A stretch of DNA of 64,000 bases from contig JAPNXP010000009.1 in NCBI GenBank assembly GCA_028753945.1, positions 4,898,001-4,962,000 of the forward strand. Direction: 5' to 3'. The translations under genes and the position numbers were made by a program. The notes under the pieces are model-generated. The model did not search any database. It worked only from the letters and a program-made list of their open reading frames with translations, and was not told the origin of the DNA. The stretch comes from Hexactinellida sp. DTS-2022. Its lineage: Eukaryota > Porifera > Hexactinellida. Positions 33,180 to 44,880 of the stretch are shown here, piece after piece (within the stretch, counting starts at the first letter, position 1; each line of letters opens with the position of its first letter).

Positions 33180-33523
33180 CAGTAGAACCTCGTTAGTACG
33201 ATCTCGGTTAATACAAATTTCCGGATAAAACGACAAACAATTCCACAAAATCTGGTCCCTACAATCAGGGCCGGCGGAAGCTCGTGAGAGGTGGGGCGGC
33301 CTTGTATTGTGATGATAATTGTGAGGATTGCAGAGTCAAAAAACACCTCCGGGAAATTTCAGAGTACCACAAAATCACAGAAAAAGTGGGGCGGCCCAGG
33401 CCACCCCAACCGCCCCTCTTCCGCCGGCCCTGCCTACAATGGCTATTCAATTAGCATTACTCCAGTTAATACGAACTCCGGATAAAGCGAACACATTTCT
33501 AACGTATTAACGAGGTTCTACTG
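33180..33523. mobile_element. Pogo/Tc1-like MITE in the satellite
   Basis: CAGTAGAACCTCGTTAGTAC faces CGTATTAACGAGGTTCTACTG (21 positions shown only in part), with TA at 33178-33179 and 33524-33525. A 167-bp hAT MITE is nested inside. Confidence 0.85.
33266..33432. mobile_element. hAT MITE, 8-bp target duplication CCTACAAT
   Basis: CAGGGCCGGCGGAAGCTC faces CTTCCGCCGGCCCTG. CCTACAAT is present exactly at 33258-33265 and 33433-33440. 167 bp. Confidence 0.93.
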
Positions 33524-34352
33524 TACTTGTTTACTTAGAAAGACAAAAGGGATTAAGTTTTATTTCCATTATAAATGCGTTTTAGACCCCCCTATCACTC
33601 TAATAAAATTCGGGCACCAAACAAGCACACAAACGAATAGTCATAAACTAGAAATTCCATCTCAATAATCCATTGTTTGAATATCAGAAATCGTTCTGAA
33701 ATTGAATAACTGTTGAGTGAAATTGAATTTTCATATAGGAGAAAACTTTAATACTACTATGTATTAGAAATCGATTTATATAGTAGCAGCTATTGAATCA
33801 AATTGAATTATTCTCAATTTCATATAAATAGAATACTTTATTGTAATTATGATATCAGAAATAGATTTGTATAGTAATAGCTATTGAATTCAAATTATAT
33901 ATTCATATATACTAGAATTCTGTATTGGTAACTATGATAATACAGCAATAAACATAAATCCTAATAACACTGAATCTAATTGAATTATTCATAAATAATA
34001 TATCTTCATCGAAACCACGATGACTGCATAATTGAGTATTAATGAATTTGCTATTTTAGAAAGTGAAGGGTGAATTGTGGCAACTTTGAGCATAATTAAT
34101 AGGAAAATGAGATCGGATTAAAAAAATCGTGAAGAGCTATCAGTTCCAAAATACTTTTATGATACTAATGATTCTAAAAGTATTCTTGTTATCGCACTGA
34201 TTTTTTTATGGGACAAAAAAAGCTAAAAGTCCCGTTAACAATTTTTCAAAATCGAAAGTAATAAATCGTGAACCCAGGTGCACATCTGTAACCCATGAGA
34301 CACCTATCCTGAAAATTTGGGTTCTTACTTAATTAAACTCTATTCTGTGGAT

Positions 34353-34703
34353 CATAGGAGTCAAGTTTTGGAAAATATAATCAAAGATTGGGGGGCCACT
34401 TGGGGGTCTGGGGGGGGTCACTGGGATCTTTACTAAATATTTCCAGATTTGTTTCTTTAGAAACAAAATCAGGATATATTGAGTAACAAACGTGATCTCA
34501 CCTTCTATCATCCCTTGGTCGATCAAAAGGACCACTTTCATATAAAAATTAAATCGACCGACAGGTCCGGGTGTTGCTCCCAGCACCCCCCCAATAATCA
34601 ATATGGGAGGGGGCCAATCAGCAATTTGGGGGGGACTGGCCCCCCCCAAATAAAATCATGGGGGGGGCCGCCCCCCCCCAAAACCCCAAACTTGGCGCCT
34701 ATG
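34353..34703. mobile_element. hAT MITE, 8-bp target duplication CTGTGGAT
   Basis: CATAGGAGTCAAGTTTTGG faces CCAAACTTGGCGCCTATG. CTGTGGAT occurs at 34345-34352 and 34704-34711. Long G and C runs flank the interior. It interrupts the satellite just before hairpin H5. Confidence 0.9.
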
Positions 34704-34730
34704 CTGTGGATGAGCTACGGATAAATAATA

Positions 34731-34855
34731 AAAAATCCAAAATTGCAGCTGTGCCGACGCATATTCCTTGGTGGCACTATATTTTGGTGGTGGTTTATTG
34801 ATAGTGCCTCCAAAGGAACATGCTGTCGGCACAGCTGCAATTTTGGATTTTTTTT
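34731..34855. repeat. Satellite hairpin H5
   Basis: One of the best preserved copies: AAAAATCCAAAATTGCAGCT faces AGCTGCAATTTTGGATTTTT. Confidence 0.9.
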
Positions 34856-35040
34856 CGCCATGTCATCATCACTTTGAAGGTGTTAAATTATTTCAGAAAG
34901 GTGTTTCAAAAGGCAACGACCCTTAGTGAGTTGGAAGTTTCGTTTTAGCTCACTTCATTTCAAAGATATTCAAGTTTCAGTAGAATATAATAAGTGATGA
35001 ATCAGCATTTTGAGTGTGCGAATTGGGTGATCACCTAACA

Positions 35041-35815
35041 CAGGGGTGGGCAAACTCCGGCCCGCCTACGATATTTAACCGGCCCGCTTGACCTCAACAG
35101 AAGTCCATATTTTTGGTAGTTTAGGCCACAGAAATCATACCTGCCAACCTATTTGAATCATATCCCTGTACAGGGCTGCAATTTTCCCCTGTACATTGGC
35201 AAAAATCCCTGTACACCTCCCAAAAAATATCTCGCTCGCTGCGCTCGCTCGTCCAGGGAATTACTGTACACTTGAATAAATATGGAAACAACGTTGTGCC
35301 TTTATGTAGTCAATGCAGAATGCATGGCAGAATATACTATACCATCTGTAGACATTTTTAGGCATTATTTACTCATAATTAGTAAATTAAAAATCCCTAT
35401 ATAAATGGAATAAATCCCTGTACGCATGTACAGAATGGCCAAAATGGTAATATAATTTTACTGTACAGGGATCCCTGCACGATTGGCAGGTTTGATAAAC
35501 TTTCTTAAAAATATGTCAAGATCAGTATTGACAGATGAATACCTTTCTCAGCTTAAGTGTATTGCTACTTCAGCCAGAGAACCAAATTTTGCTAAACTAT
35601 TAAAAACGCAGGATCAACTGGACAACTCCCATTAGTTCTTTATACTTCCTAATATGTCATTAAATTATACTTCCTCAGTATCATAGTTTAATTCCCATTG
35701 ATGCTACTGCAAATATAATAAAAAATGTGTTAAATAGGAATGTTCACTCTCAGGCGCGCAACACTATGATATTTATCCATTTTGGCCCGCGGCCTAAAAG
35801 GTTTGCCCACCCCTG
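35041..35815. mobile_element. hAT element, 8-bp target duplication ACCTAACA
   Basis: CAGGGGTGGGCAAACTCCGG faces GGTTTGCCCACCCCTG. ACCTAACA lies exactly at 35033-35040 and 35816-35823. Subterminal GGCCCGC motifs are typical of hAT MITEs with this end. A further TIR element is nested at about 35139-35497. Confidence 0.93.
35139..35497. mobile_element. TIR element nested in the hAT
   Basis: ATACCTGCCAACC faces GATTGGCAGGT. Interior ends repeat CCCTGTACAGGG and CCCTGTACA. Duplication not clear. Confidence 0.7.
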
Positions 35816-36702
35816 ACCTAACACCAACCAACCGATTCGAATTATAGAATTCACAAAACTGTGAAAAGACATTTTTTGATGATGTCATCATCACTTCAAG
35901 GTGTCAAGACCCATTTGTAGAGGTGGTACGTGGCATAAGGATCAATTGATAAATTGGAAGTTTGTATCTATCTTATATCATTTCTGAGATAAATGAATTT
36001 TGCTAATTTGTATATATAATAATTATAATAATTAATATTTTAACACCAATTTCAAAGCCAACTTAACATTAATTATTAGTTATTAATAGTAATTTAAATT
36101 AAATTGGCTACCAAGTTTCAATTCCGCACACTCGATGACCCCTTATAAACAAATTGGAAGCATCTATATATATTAAATACAGACTGAATTAATTATAATT
36201 AATTACGTCAGTATATTAACAGTGCAATAATATTCTCGCAGAAGTAAATATAATACATAATCTGTCGTTGTTATGAAATATATAATCTTAGTTTTCAATT
36301 GGAAAATAGAAGCCTACTCGATCTCACAAGTGAAATCAATATAATAATAACGAGTTGAAACAATAGAATTAGATTAACACTTTCAATTGAACTGAAGTGT
36401 TAGTAAACAAAGGAAATTAGCAACTCAATTGTGGCAGTAACGAAACCCAATTAAAAATTGGTGCACTGTGTTAAGGTGTAGAATTAAATTCTCTATCGAA
36501 TGCATATAAATTTAATATTCTCGCACTATTTATTGTTCCTGTTTAAATATTAAACAGGTGCAAAAATGTGTCCAAAAGATTTTAATCAAATATCGTGATC
36601 CCAGGTGCACATCTGTAACCCAAGAGACACATATCCGGAAAATTTGGGCTCTTAGTTAATAAAACTCTGTTCTGTGGACGATCTACGGACTAATAATCGG
36701 TA

Positions 36703-36775
36703 ACCAAAGCACTAAGACCAATACTGGGCCACTTTACTATAGTTTGTGGCCCAGTATTGGTCTTAGTGCTTTGGT
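36703..36775. repeat. Perfect 30-bp-arm hairpin
   Basis: ACCAAAGCACTAAGACCAAT starts a 30-bp arm (36703-36732) whose exact reverse complement fills 36746-36775, around a 13-base loop. The arm contains the CACTAAGACCAATACTGGGC motif of the minisatellite at 39120-39838. Confidence 0.92.
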
Positions 36776-36779
36776 TGGT

Positions 36780-36893
36780 AAAATCCAAAATTGCAGCCTG
36801 TGCCGACGAATGTTCCTTTGGTGGCACTAGATTTTGGTGTGGTTTATTGATAGTGCCTCCAAAGGAACACAGGCTGCAGTTTTGGATTTTTTT
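36780..36893. repeat. Satellite hairpin H6
   Basis: As H5 but with part of the right arm (CATGCTGTCGG) deleted. Confidence 0.82.
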
Positions 36894-37957
36894 TCGCCAA
36901 GTCATCAACACTATGAAGGTGTGAAATTATTTCAGAAAGATGTTTCAGAAGGCTACGACCCTTAGAGTGGTGGAAGTTTGCATTTAGCTCACTTCATTTG
37001 AGAGATATTCAAGTTTCAGTAGAAAGTAATATATGCTGAGTCAGCATTTTTTAGGTGCGTGTTGGGTATTCACCCAACTCCAACCAACCCATGCGAATTA
37101 TTTAATTCACAAAATTGTTAAAATACATTTTTTTGACGATGTCATGATCACCTCAAGGTGTCAAGACCCACTTGTATAGGTGGTACCTGGCATAAGGACC
37201 AATTGATAAATTGAAAGTTTGTTTCAATCTTGTATCTTCTCTGAGATTAATGAAATTTAGCTAATAAGTATAAATATTTAATTAATTTATTAATTATTTA
37301 ACACCATTATTATATACAGCAAAATAAATTAAGTTCAATTATTTGCAATTATTATTAATTTAAATTGAATTTCACTATCATATTTGAATTCCACGCAATC
37401 GATAACCCCAATAATCGAATTGGAACCGTCTATAAGTTAAATACAGAATGAATTAATCATAATTAATTACGTCAGTACATTAATTGTGCAAGAATATTCT
37501 CGCAGAAATAAATATAATCACTTAATCTGTCGGTGTTGTGGAATGTAAATCTTAGGTTTCAATTAGAAAATAGAAGCCTACTCGATCTCACAAGTCGAAT
37601 CAATATAATAATAACGCATTGAAACAATTGGATTAGATTTAACACTTTAATCGAACTGAAGTGTTAGTAAACAAAGGAAATTTGAAACTCAATTGTGGCA
37701 CAACGAAGCGCAATTTGAAAATTCGTGCACTGTGAAAAGGTTTAGAATTTAATTCTCTATCGAATGCATATAAATTTAATTTTCGGGCACCGTTTATTGT
37801 TCGTTTTCAATCATTAAACAGGTGTAAAAATGTGTCCAAAATTTTTTAATCTAAATCCTGACCCCAGGTGCACATCTGTAACCATTTAGACACATATCCT
37901 AAAATTTAGGGCTTCTAGCTAATTAAACTCTATTCTGTGTAGAGGATACGGACTAAT

Positions 37958-38087
37958 AAAAAATCCAAAATTTTAGCTGTGCCGACGCATTTCCCTTTGG
38001 TGGCACTATCTTTTGGTGGATACCGGTTGGGTAATTGATAGTGCCTCCAAGGAAATGCTGTCGGCACAGCAATTTTGGATTTTTTCG
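37958..38087. repeat. Satellite hairpin H7
   Basis: AGCTGTGCCGACGCATTTCC faces GGAAATGCTGTCGGCACAGC. The loop carries an extra ACCGGTTGGG. Confidence 0.82.
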
Positions 38088-39119
38088 CCATGTCATCACA
38101 CTTTCAAGGTGTTAAATTATTTCAGAAAGGTGTTTCGGAAGGTGACGACCCTTAGAGTGGTGGATGTTTCCATTTTGCTCACTTCACTTTAGAGGTATTC
38201 AAGTTTTAGCATGAATATAATATAATAGGTGATGAGTGTTGGGTGATCACCAAACGCCAACTAACCCATTTGAATCATATAATTCACAAAAGTGTAAAAA
38301 CACATTTTCTGACGATGTCATCATCACCTCAAGGTGTCAAGACCCACTTGTATAAGTGGTATGTGGCATAAGGACCAATTGATCAATTGAAAGTTTGTTT
38401 CTATCTTATATCATTTCTGAGATTAATGAAATTTAGCTAATTAGTATAAATATTTAATTAATTTATTAATAGTATAACACCATTATTATGATTAGCAAAA
38501 TAAATTAAGTTCAATTATTTGCAATAATTTTTAATCTTTTTTAAATTTCACTATCATATTTGAAATCAGCGCACTCGATAACCCCAATAATCTAATCCGA
38601 ACCGTCTCTATAAGTAAACACTGAGCGAATTAATTATGTCAGTGTATCCATTGTGCAATAATATTCTCGCAGAAGTAAATATAATCACATAATCTGTCGT
38701 TGTATGGAAGATAAAATCTTAGTTTTCAATTGGAAAATAGAAGCCTACTCGATCTCACAAGTTGAATCAATATTATAATAACGAGATAAAACAATATAAT
38801 TAGATTTAACACTTTCAATTGAACTGAAGTGTTAGTGAACAAAGGAACTTGCAAAACAATTGTGGCACAAACGAAACCCAATTTAAAAATTCGTGCACTG
38901 TGAAAAGGTGTAGAATTAGATTTTCTATCGAATGCATACAAATTGAATATTCGCGCACTATTTATTGTTCCTTTTCTAACATTAAACAGGTGCAAAAATG
39001 TGGCCAAAATCTGTAATCAAAAATCGTGACCCCAGGTGCACATCTGTAACCCATGAGACACCTGTCCTGAAGATTTGGGCTCTTAGTTAATTAAACTCTG
39101 TTCTGTGGACGATCTACGG

Positions 39120-39838
39120 AAGAATAATATACCAAAGCAGTAAGATTAGAACTGGGCCACTATACTATAGTATAGTCGGCACAGTAATAATAATAATAAT
39201 AACAAGGCACTAAGACCAATACTGGGCCACTATACTATGGTATAGTCGGCACAGTAATAACCAAGGCAGTAAGATTATAACTGGGGCCACTATACTATAG
39301 TATAGTCGGCACAGTAGTAATAATAATAACCAAAGTAGTAAGATTATAACTCGGCCACTATACTATAGTATAGTCGGCACAGTAATAATAATAATAATAA
39401 CAAAGCACTAAGACCAATACTGGACCACTATACTATGGTATAGTCGGCACAGTAATAACCAAGGCAGTAAGATTATAACTGGGGCCACTATACTATAGTA
39501 TAGTCGGCACAGTAGTAATAATAATAACCAAGACTGTAAGATTAGAACTGGGCCACTATACTATAGTATAGTCGGCACAGTAATAACCAAGGCACTAAGA
39601 CCAATACTGGGCCACTATACTATGGTATAGTCGGCACAGTAATAACCAAGGCAGTAAGATTATAACTGGGGCCACTATACTATAGTATAGTCGGCACAGT
39701 AGTAATAATAATAACCAAGGCTGTAAGATTAGAACTGGGCCACTATACTACGGTATAGTATAGTCGGCACAGTAATAATAAAGGCAGTGATTCCAATACT
39801 GGGCCACTATACTAAAGTATAGTCGGCACAGTAAAAAT
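39120..39838. repeat. Palindromic minisatellite
   Basis: Eleven units of about 59-75 bp. Each holds GGGCCACTATACTATAGTAT then AGTCGGCACAGTAATAATAA. The core ACTATACTATAGTATAGT is a self-complementary 18-mer. Two unit types alternate (CACTAAGACCAATACTGG and CAGTAAGATTATAACTGG), suggesting a higher-order repeat. Three further units lie at 46064-46247. Confidence 0.92.
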
Positions 39839-40386
39839 GATATACTAAACCCCCAAATTTAATTTCACATTTGGATTCGCCATAAAATTCTGCGTCTGAT
39901 GGGAGAAGAAAATCTTCAATAAAGGGTTTAATTTCTGCAATAAATGGGGGTTGAAATTTCTTTGTTTACTCACACTTCAATTTCAATAAAACTGTGAAAT
40001 CTAATTCCATTGTTTCAACTTGCGATAATTATATTGATTTAACTTGTTAAATCTTTCACTATTGTTTCAACTTGCGATAATTAAATTGATTCAACTTATA
40101 AATTCCAGCTGGCTTCTATTTAATTCTAGTATTACTATACAATGGATTAAATAAAATATAATAATATAAGGAATTTGTTGACTAAACTCAAATCACCGTG
40201 GATAACATTGCTAAAATAACTACCTAATAATATAATTTATTATCAATACATAATGAATGAATGGCATTAAACACTAGATGGTTTATGATAGAAACAAACT
40301 TTCAAATTTATCTACCGTTCCTTGTGGCTCGGACCAATTAACAAATGGTTCTTGTCACCTTGAGGCGTTGATGACTTGGCGAAAAA

Positions 40387-40510
40387 AAAATCCAAAATTG
40401 CATCCTGTGCCGACAGCTTGTTCCTTTGGAGGCACTATCAATAAACCACAATCAAAATATAGTGCCACCAAAGGAACCTGCGTCGGCACAGGCTGCAATT
40501 TGGATTTTTA
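40387..40510. repeat. Satellite hairpin H8
   Basis: AAAATCCAAAATTGCATCCT faces AGGCTGCAATTTGGATTTTT. The central arms are in swapped order relative to H5, consistent with reverse orientation. Confidence 0.85.
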
Positions 40511-40684
40511 TTTTTATTTTCTCCGTAGACGGTGCCCTGGCCAGAGCTTTATAGTTGATGGTCTGAAACTTCGCATGTAGGTGCGATGGGACCGTTTAAT
40601 TTGCACCTGGGGTTTCGATTTTTGATTAACAAATTTTGGACACATCTTTAACACCTTTCAAAATTTGTCTAGTCCATAACTAAA

Positions 40685-40812
40685 AAAATCCAAAATTTCA
40701 ACCTGTGCCGACGCATGTTCCTTTGGTGGCACTATATTTTGTTAGTTGTTTATTGATACTGCCTTCAAAGGAACATGCTGTCGGCACAGGCTGCAATTTT
40801 GGATTTTTTTTC
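40685..40812. repeat. Satellite hairpin H9
   Basis: AAAAAATCCAAAATTTCAAC faces GGCTGCAATTTTGGATTTTT. The arm CGCCAAGTCATCAACGCC follows and is interrupted at 40872 by the gypsy element. Confidence 0.85.
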
Positions 40813-40872
40813 GCCAAGTCATCAACGCCTCATGGTGTCAGGAACCATTTGTTAATTGGTCCGAGTTACAAG

Positions 40873-41440
40873 TATAATAAGTCTGACTGGAACATTACTT
40901 ATTTCAGTAACAGCAACTTTATCTCCAGGAGTATTTGTCGCCCAATCATCACGAGAGCATTCCCTAACGGAACCATAATTTGTCAATCTAGACAGTGCAT
41001 CTGCGTTGTCGTTCGAATGTCCAGGTCGATAACTTATCTCAAAATCAAACTCTTGTATGAAAAGTGCCCATCGCCACAATTTTCCAATGCTCTTCTGACT
41101 AGATAACCATTCTAACGGTTTGTGATCAGTTAGGATCTGGAAATGCTTCCCTATCAAATAATGTCTAAACCGTTTTAAGGATTCTACAATAGCTAGACAC
41201 TCTAGCTCTATTGTACTATATCAGGACTCGGCATTTCTTAAGGCTCTACTAAAATAAGCTACAGCATGTCCTTCCTGCTCTAATACCGCCCCTAAGACAA
41301 CGCTGCTTGCATCTGTGCATAAAGTGAAAGTCCTTTGAAATCTGGACATAACAACACAGGGTATGATCCAATAACTCCTTGAGTTTTAAAAACGCTTCTT
41401 GTTCGTTACCTCCCCACGAAAAGATTACGTCCTTTCCCAA
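40873..41440 (-). pseudogene. Gypsy RNase H region
   Basis: Reads FSWGGNEQEAFLKLKELL, then after frame breaks HFQILTDHKPLEWL (the DHKPL motif), WALFIQEFDFEISYRPGHSN and NADALSRL. These are the C-terminal hallmarks of the Ty3/gypsy RNase H, which removes template RNA during cDNA synthesis. The frame then runs to within about 20 bases of the element end, where an integrase would normally follow. Confidence 0.87.
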
Positions 41441-41699
41441 TAAGTGATTTAGAGGATCTGCTATTGATGCAAAATTTTGTATGTATCTCCTGTAGTAACT
41501 AACTAATTAGCCCTAAAAACTGCTTTACTTCCTTTTGGCATGTCGGCCTAGGCCAGTTCTTCACACTCTCAATTTTAGAAGGATTTGGTGACATTCCTGC
41601 TCCTGAAAATCGATTACCTAAATAATTCACAGACATCTTTCCTATTTCACATTTCTTTCCCCGCAGAGTCAAGTTAAAGCTGCGAAGTCTTGCAAATAC

Positions 41700-42500
41700 T
41701 TAATGCAAAGCTGTCCGATGGGACGGTATATCCTTGGAAAATATCAAGATGTCGTCGATGAAATTATCGCTGCAGTATTCTAGCCCCTGTAGTACTTGAT
41801 CCATAGTACGTTGAAATGCGCTTGGTCCACCTGTTAAACCAAAAGGTAGAACGTTAAATTCATAAAAACCTAGACCAGGACCAGGCGAAAAGGCTGTTTT
41901 TTCACGGTCGCATTCAGCAATAGGAATCTGCCAATATCCAGAATTTAAATCAAGTTTAATGCCACTCAGTTTATCTTGCACCTGGTCAGGCAGCGGAAGA
42001 GGATACGCATCTTTATGTGTTAACTTATTTAGGCTCCGATAGTTTATACAAAAACGGACTGTTCCATCCTTCTTTCCCACCATTACTTGAGGCGCAAGCC
42101 AAGGGCTGTTTGAAATCCGAATTACATCTCTCTCGTACATTTCCTTCACTTGTGATTGAACTTCTTGATGATATACCTACTGTACCAATCTTGGCGGGAC
42201 TTTGACCGGGTTTGAATTAGCTGTTCTAATTCTGAACTCTTTCACCTTTGCAACACCAGGTATTGAACTAAAAAGATCCTTATAGATCTCCACTATATCA
42301 AGGAACTCTGCATCACATTCCGGGAGATCAATAGTTGGAGGACGAATGTAATCAGGGACAGCACCATGACACTCCCAATCCTCATCAGGAGCATCTCCTC
42401 CATCAGAGATAATATTTGCATACATCTCAGGATAAGGTTTAGACTTTCCGTGATTGTGACATAAAATAGTAGATAATTTCAAATTGTTGTTTTCGTTCAC
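41700..42500 (-). pseudogene. Gypsy reverse transcriptase
   Basis: Contains LAPQVMVGKKDGTVRFCINY, RSLNKLTHKDAYPLPLPDQV, LDLNSGYWQIPI (catalytic Asp), FNVLPFGLTGGPSAFQRTMD, and NFIDDILIFSKD in place of the usual YxDD (FIDD). A stop near 42177 separates an upstream frame carrying the linker from protease (PEMYANIISDGG, FRIRTANSNPVKVPPR). Several typical residues remain. It is not a working gene because of frame breaks on both sides. Confidence 0.9.
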
Positions 42501-42588
42501 TACTCCTAGTTCCGGGCCTATATACGCTTAGAATTAAAATCTAGAGCTACACGATGAAGAACCAAGAAATCTACTCCTAATATCAACT

Positions 42589-42843
42589 TTAAATCAATGA
42601 GGATACTATGACAAATCTTTGAGAGCAACAAAACTTTCCAATCTTAATCTGAATATCAACCTCGCCAATTGAATCCATTCGATTCCCTGAAGCAGTTAAT
42701 AAAACTTGCTTCGCAGAATTTAACGCCACTTCTGATCTGCGCTCCAGGAAATTTTGATCAATTAAGCTAACCGTAGATCCACTATCAAGCATAGCATTGC
42801 AAACTTTGCCCCCGACTACTATGCGAACGTATAGAGACTCCAT
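42589..42843 (-). pseudogene. Gypsy retropepsin
   Basis: CNAMLDSGSTVSLIDQNFLE carries the catalytic DSG triad of aspartic retropepsins, followed by ASGNRMDSIGEVDIQIKIGK. About 84 residues before a frame break, close to the usual size of the core. Confidence 0.87.
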
Positions 42844-42949
42844 AGGCTTGCACAGAGCACATTCCCTAAAACCAATCGAATTGTTGATTGAGCCATATTC
42901 AAAACTTCTGGGATCCCATCTCGGCTCTCCCGATGGGTCCCTTGTAGTT

Positions 42950-43852
42950 TAAATTTCTACCAACCGGGGATTCATTACAATTTCTTGAAATATGTCCCCA
43001 TTTTTCACAATTGTAACATTAAATCTTTCGTTGCACTTGACTTTTGTTCGGACATTCTCTGATTCGATGACCTTCGCCCCACATTCATAACAAATCAATT
43101 TTCTTTGTCTCTCGAATCCATCAGAGCGCCGACTTCAGTAATATCCCCGTACTGCGCAAGCAAACTTCTCCTCCCCTGAAGTATCGATCAGCGACAATTG
43201 ATTCTGGAGCGACTTTACAGCCTCATTTAGTCACTAGAGCTAGAGTCTTCCCCTCTTCTTCCTCCGTTCGGTCTTGTTTTTGTTTCACGATGGCAACATT
43301 ATCACGATGGTTATCAGCAAGGTCACTTTCCAATCGAATTAAAATTTGCGTTCTTTTCATAGCTGCATCCGACGTTTTAATGTCCGGAGAGGTTCGAATA
43401 TTCTCGTAGATAGCCTTAGGAAGGCCACGAATGAATTGTTATAACAAAAGTTGTTCCTTCGCCTCTTCTGCCATCTGTGGAAACGCCTTGTTCAGTAATC
43501 TCTTCAATTCAAACAAGTACTTCTGAGGTCTTTCGCCAGGAAATATCGTCCGACCATGGAATTCACTCAATGATGTGAATGTTATATCCTCTGGTTTAAA
43601 AGCGCTTAGTAGTTTTCCTTTAACAGTACCATAATCTTTTCTTTCATCTGTGGTTAATGTTTTGTAAACTTGAAGTGCTTCGCCCCTCAAACAGGTTGCG
43701 ATCATAAGAACTTTCTTATCTTCAACCCATTCATTTGCTAAAGAGCTTATCTCAAAGTTGTCGAGAAATTCTTCAAAATCTCCGCTCTCAAACTTTTTGA
43801 TCTGAACTAAATTACTCGCCATTTGAAACAATAAAACCACTGTGATAACCAC
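42950..43852 (-). pseudogene. Gypsy gag with zinc knuckles
   Basis: The 43439-43852 frame reads MASNLVQIKKFESGDFEEFL, IATCLRGEALQVYKTL and FHGRTIFPGERPQKYLFELK, typical of gypsy gag capsid regions. After frame breaks, CYNCEKWGHISRNC (near 42980-43020) is an intact CCHC knuckle, with a damaged one just before it (CYECG, GHRIRECP). Confidence 0.82.
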
Positions 43853-43860
43853 CTATCAAA

Positions 43861-44050
43861 CCACTCTCTGCTACCAATATAATAAGTCTGATTAGAATAT
43901 ATCATATACCGAATTTAGTAATCATCTAAAACCAGCTCAATCTCCTAATATAGTTAAATCTCTTAATTCGTAGTGCAACTTCAATTATCATGCCTATAGT
44001 ATAAGGAAGAGGGATAATTCAAATTTTCAATTGATTTGGGACTATACTAT
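43861..44050 (-). repeat. Gypsy 5' LTR and primer-binding site
   Basis: The LTR is about 173 bp (43878-44050). Its inner end matches the start of the left terminus (TATAATAAGTCTGA). TTGGTAGCAGAGAGTGG (minus, 43877-43861) is placed as a tRNA primer site. The LTR lacks the usual TG...CA ends. Confidence 0.75.
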
Positions 44051-44280
44051 ACAAGGAACAGTAGACAAATTTCAAGTTTGTTTCTATCATAAACCATCTT
44101 GAGTTTAATGCCATTCATTCATTCATTATGTATTGATAATAAATTATATCATTAGTTATTTAATTTAGCAATGTTATCCACGGTGAGTGAGTTAAGTCAA
44201 CAAATTCCTTATATTATATTATTTTATTTTATCCATTGTATAGTAATACTACTATTAAATAACGATGTCCACGCATAGAC
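44051..44280. repeat. Satellite arm after the gypsy insertion
   Basis: Continues CAAGTTTGTTTCTATCATAA, CCATCTTGAGTTTAATGCC and TTTAGCAATGTTATCCACGG, as at 11390 and 12530. Confidence 0.82.
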
Positions 44281-44880
44281 ATTTGTAATTTAACATTGCA
44301 CTATCAATTTGCGCAAACATTTCCCCAAATGTTAGAATCGAAACAACTAGCAAAAATGATGACTTATAAGAATGTTATTCACTTCCAGAACAAATTTGTT
44401 CGTCTAATTATAGATTATTTTAATAATAGGTTTTGTGCGTCTATCCTGTATAACAGAGTTTATATGTATTCTGAAATAGCTTTACAGTTGTTCTAGAATG
44501 TTCTAATTCTATACTTAACTTCTTTTAGGGCTGTTTGAAATGTGTATTTGACCCAATGACCTTTTATGTACTTATATGAGCCAATAATAAAAATTTAAGG
44601 CTCCGGAGACGGAAAAAGCGATATTCTCCGTGTTTTTAACAGTTTTGCTTTATTATCTCTTTCATTATTGATGATTATTGAATTTAAAAAAAGTCGGGTT
44701 ATAATGTAAGTATCAATTATTGTGTATAAATTTTTTTGGGTCTTAATCTCTTGTAATTTTCCCAAAAAAGTCCGGCATTTAGTCCGGCATATGGTTAATC
44801 CAAATATTACTAGAAAAATGGTGCTGAGCGGTGCAATCCTGTAGAAAATTGTTTTATATCCTTTTTAACTTTACCTTCAT
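44281..44880. other. Non-coding AT-rich stretch
   Basis: Parts resemble 29950-30010 and 31450-31490, suggesting it belongs to the dispersed repeat that follows. Confidence 0.45.

Larger units (their letters stand above)
32690..39118. repeat. Hairpin satellite, block 2
   Basis: Same satellite as 7860-12930. Hairpins start near 32781, 34731, 36780 and 37958. Spacing 36780-37958 is 1,178 bp. Spacing 34731-36780 falls to about 1.19 kb after removing the hAT at 35041-35815 and the hairpin at 36703-36775. Each unit repeats ATAACCCCAATAATCTAAT, TATTCTCGCAGAAGTAAATA and CACCCCAGGTGCACATCTG-like segments. 33540-34080 is only weakly recognisable. Confidence 0.82.
39840..40867. repeat. Hairpin satellite in reverse orientation
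   Basis: The unit sequence runs backward (GAATTTGTTGACTAAACTCA, TTGATGACTTGGCGAAAA) to hairpin H8, then a forward unit with hairpin H9 follows. The two units face each other. Confidence 0.78.
40873..44050 (-). mobile_element. Ty3/gypsy element lacking integrase, 5-bp duplication ACAAG
   Basis: ACAAG occurs at 40868-40872 and 44051-44055, and the satellite reads through when the element is removed. On the minus strand the order is LTR (44050-43878), primer site TTGGTAGCAGAGAGTGG, gag, protease, reverse transcriptase, RNase H. Then the 3' LTR is reduced to about 40 bp with no integrase. Frames are broken in several places. The element is one of the later insertions here. Confidence 0.9.

Noticed and set aside
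39120..39838. Minisatellite as an origin iteron array
   Set aside because: No replication gene nearby and the units occur with satellite and transposon debris.
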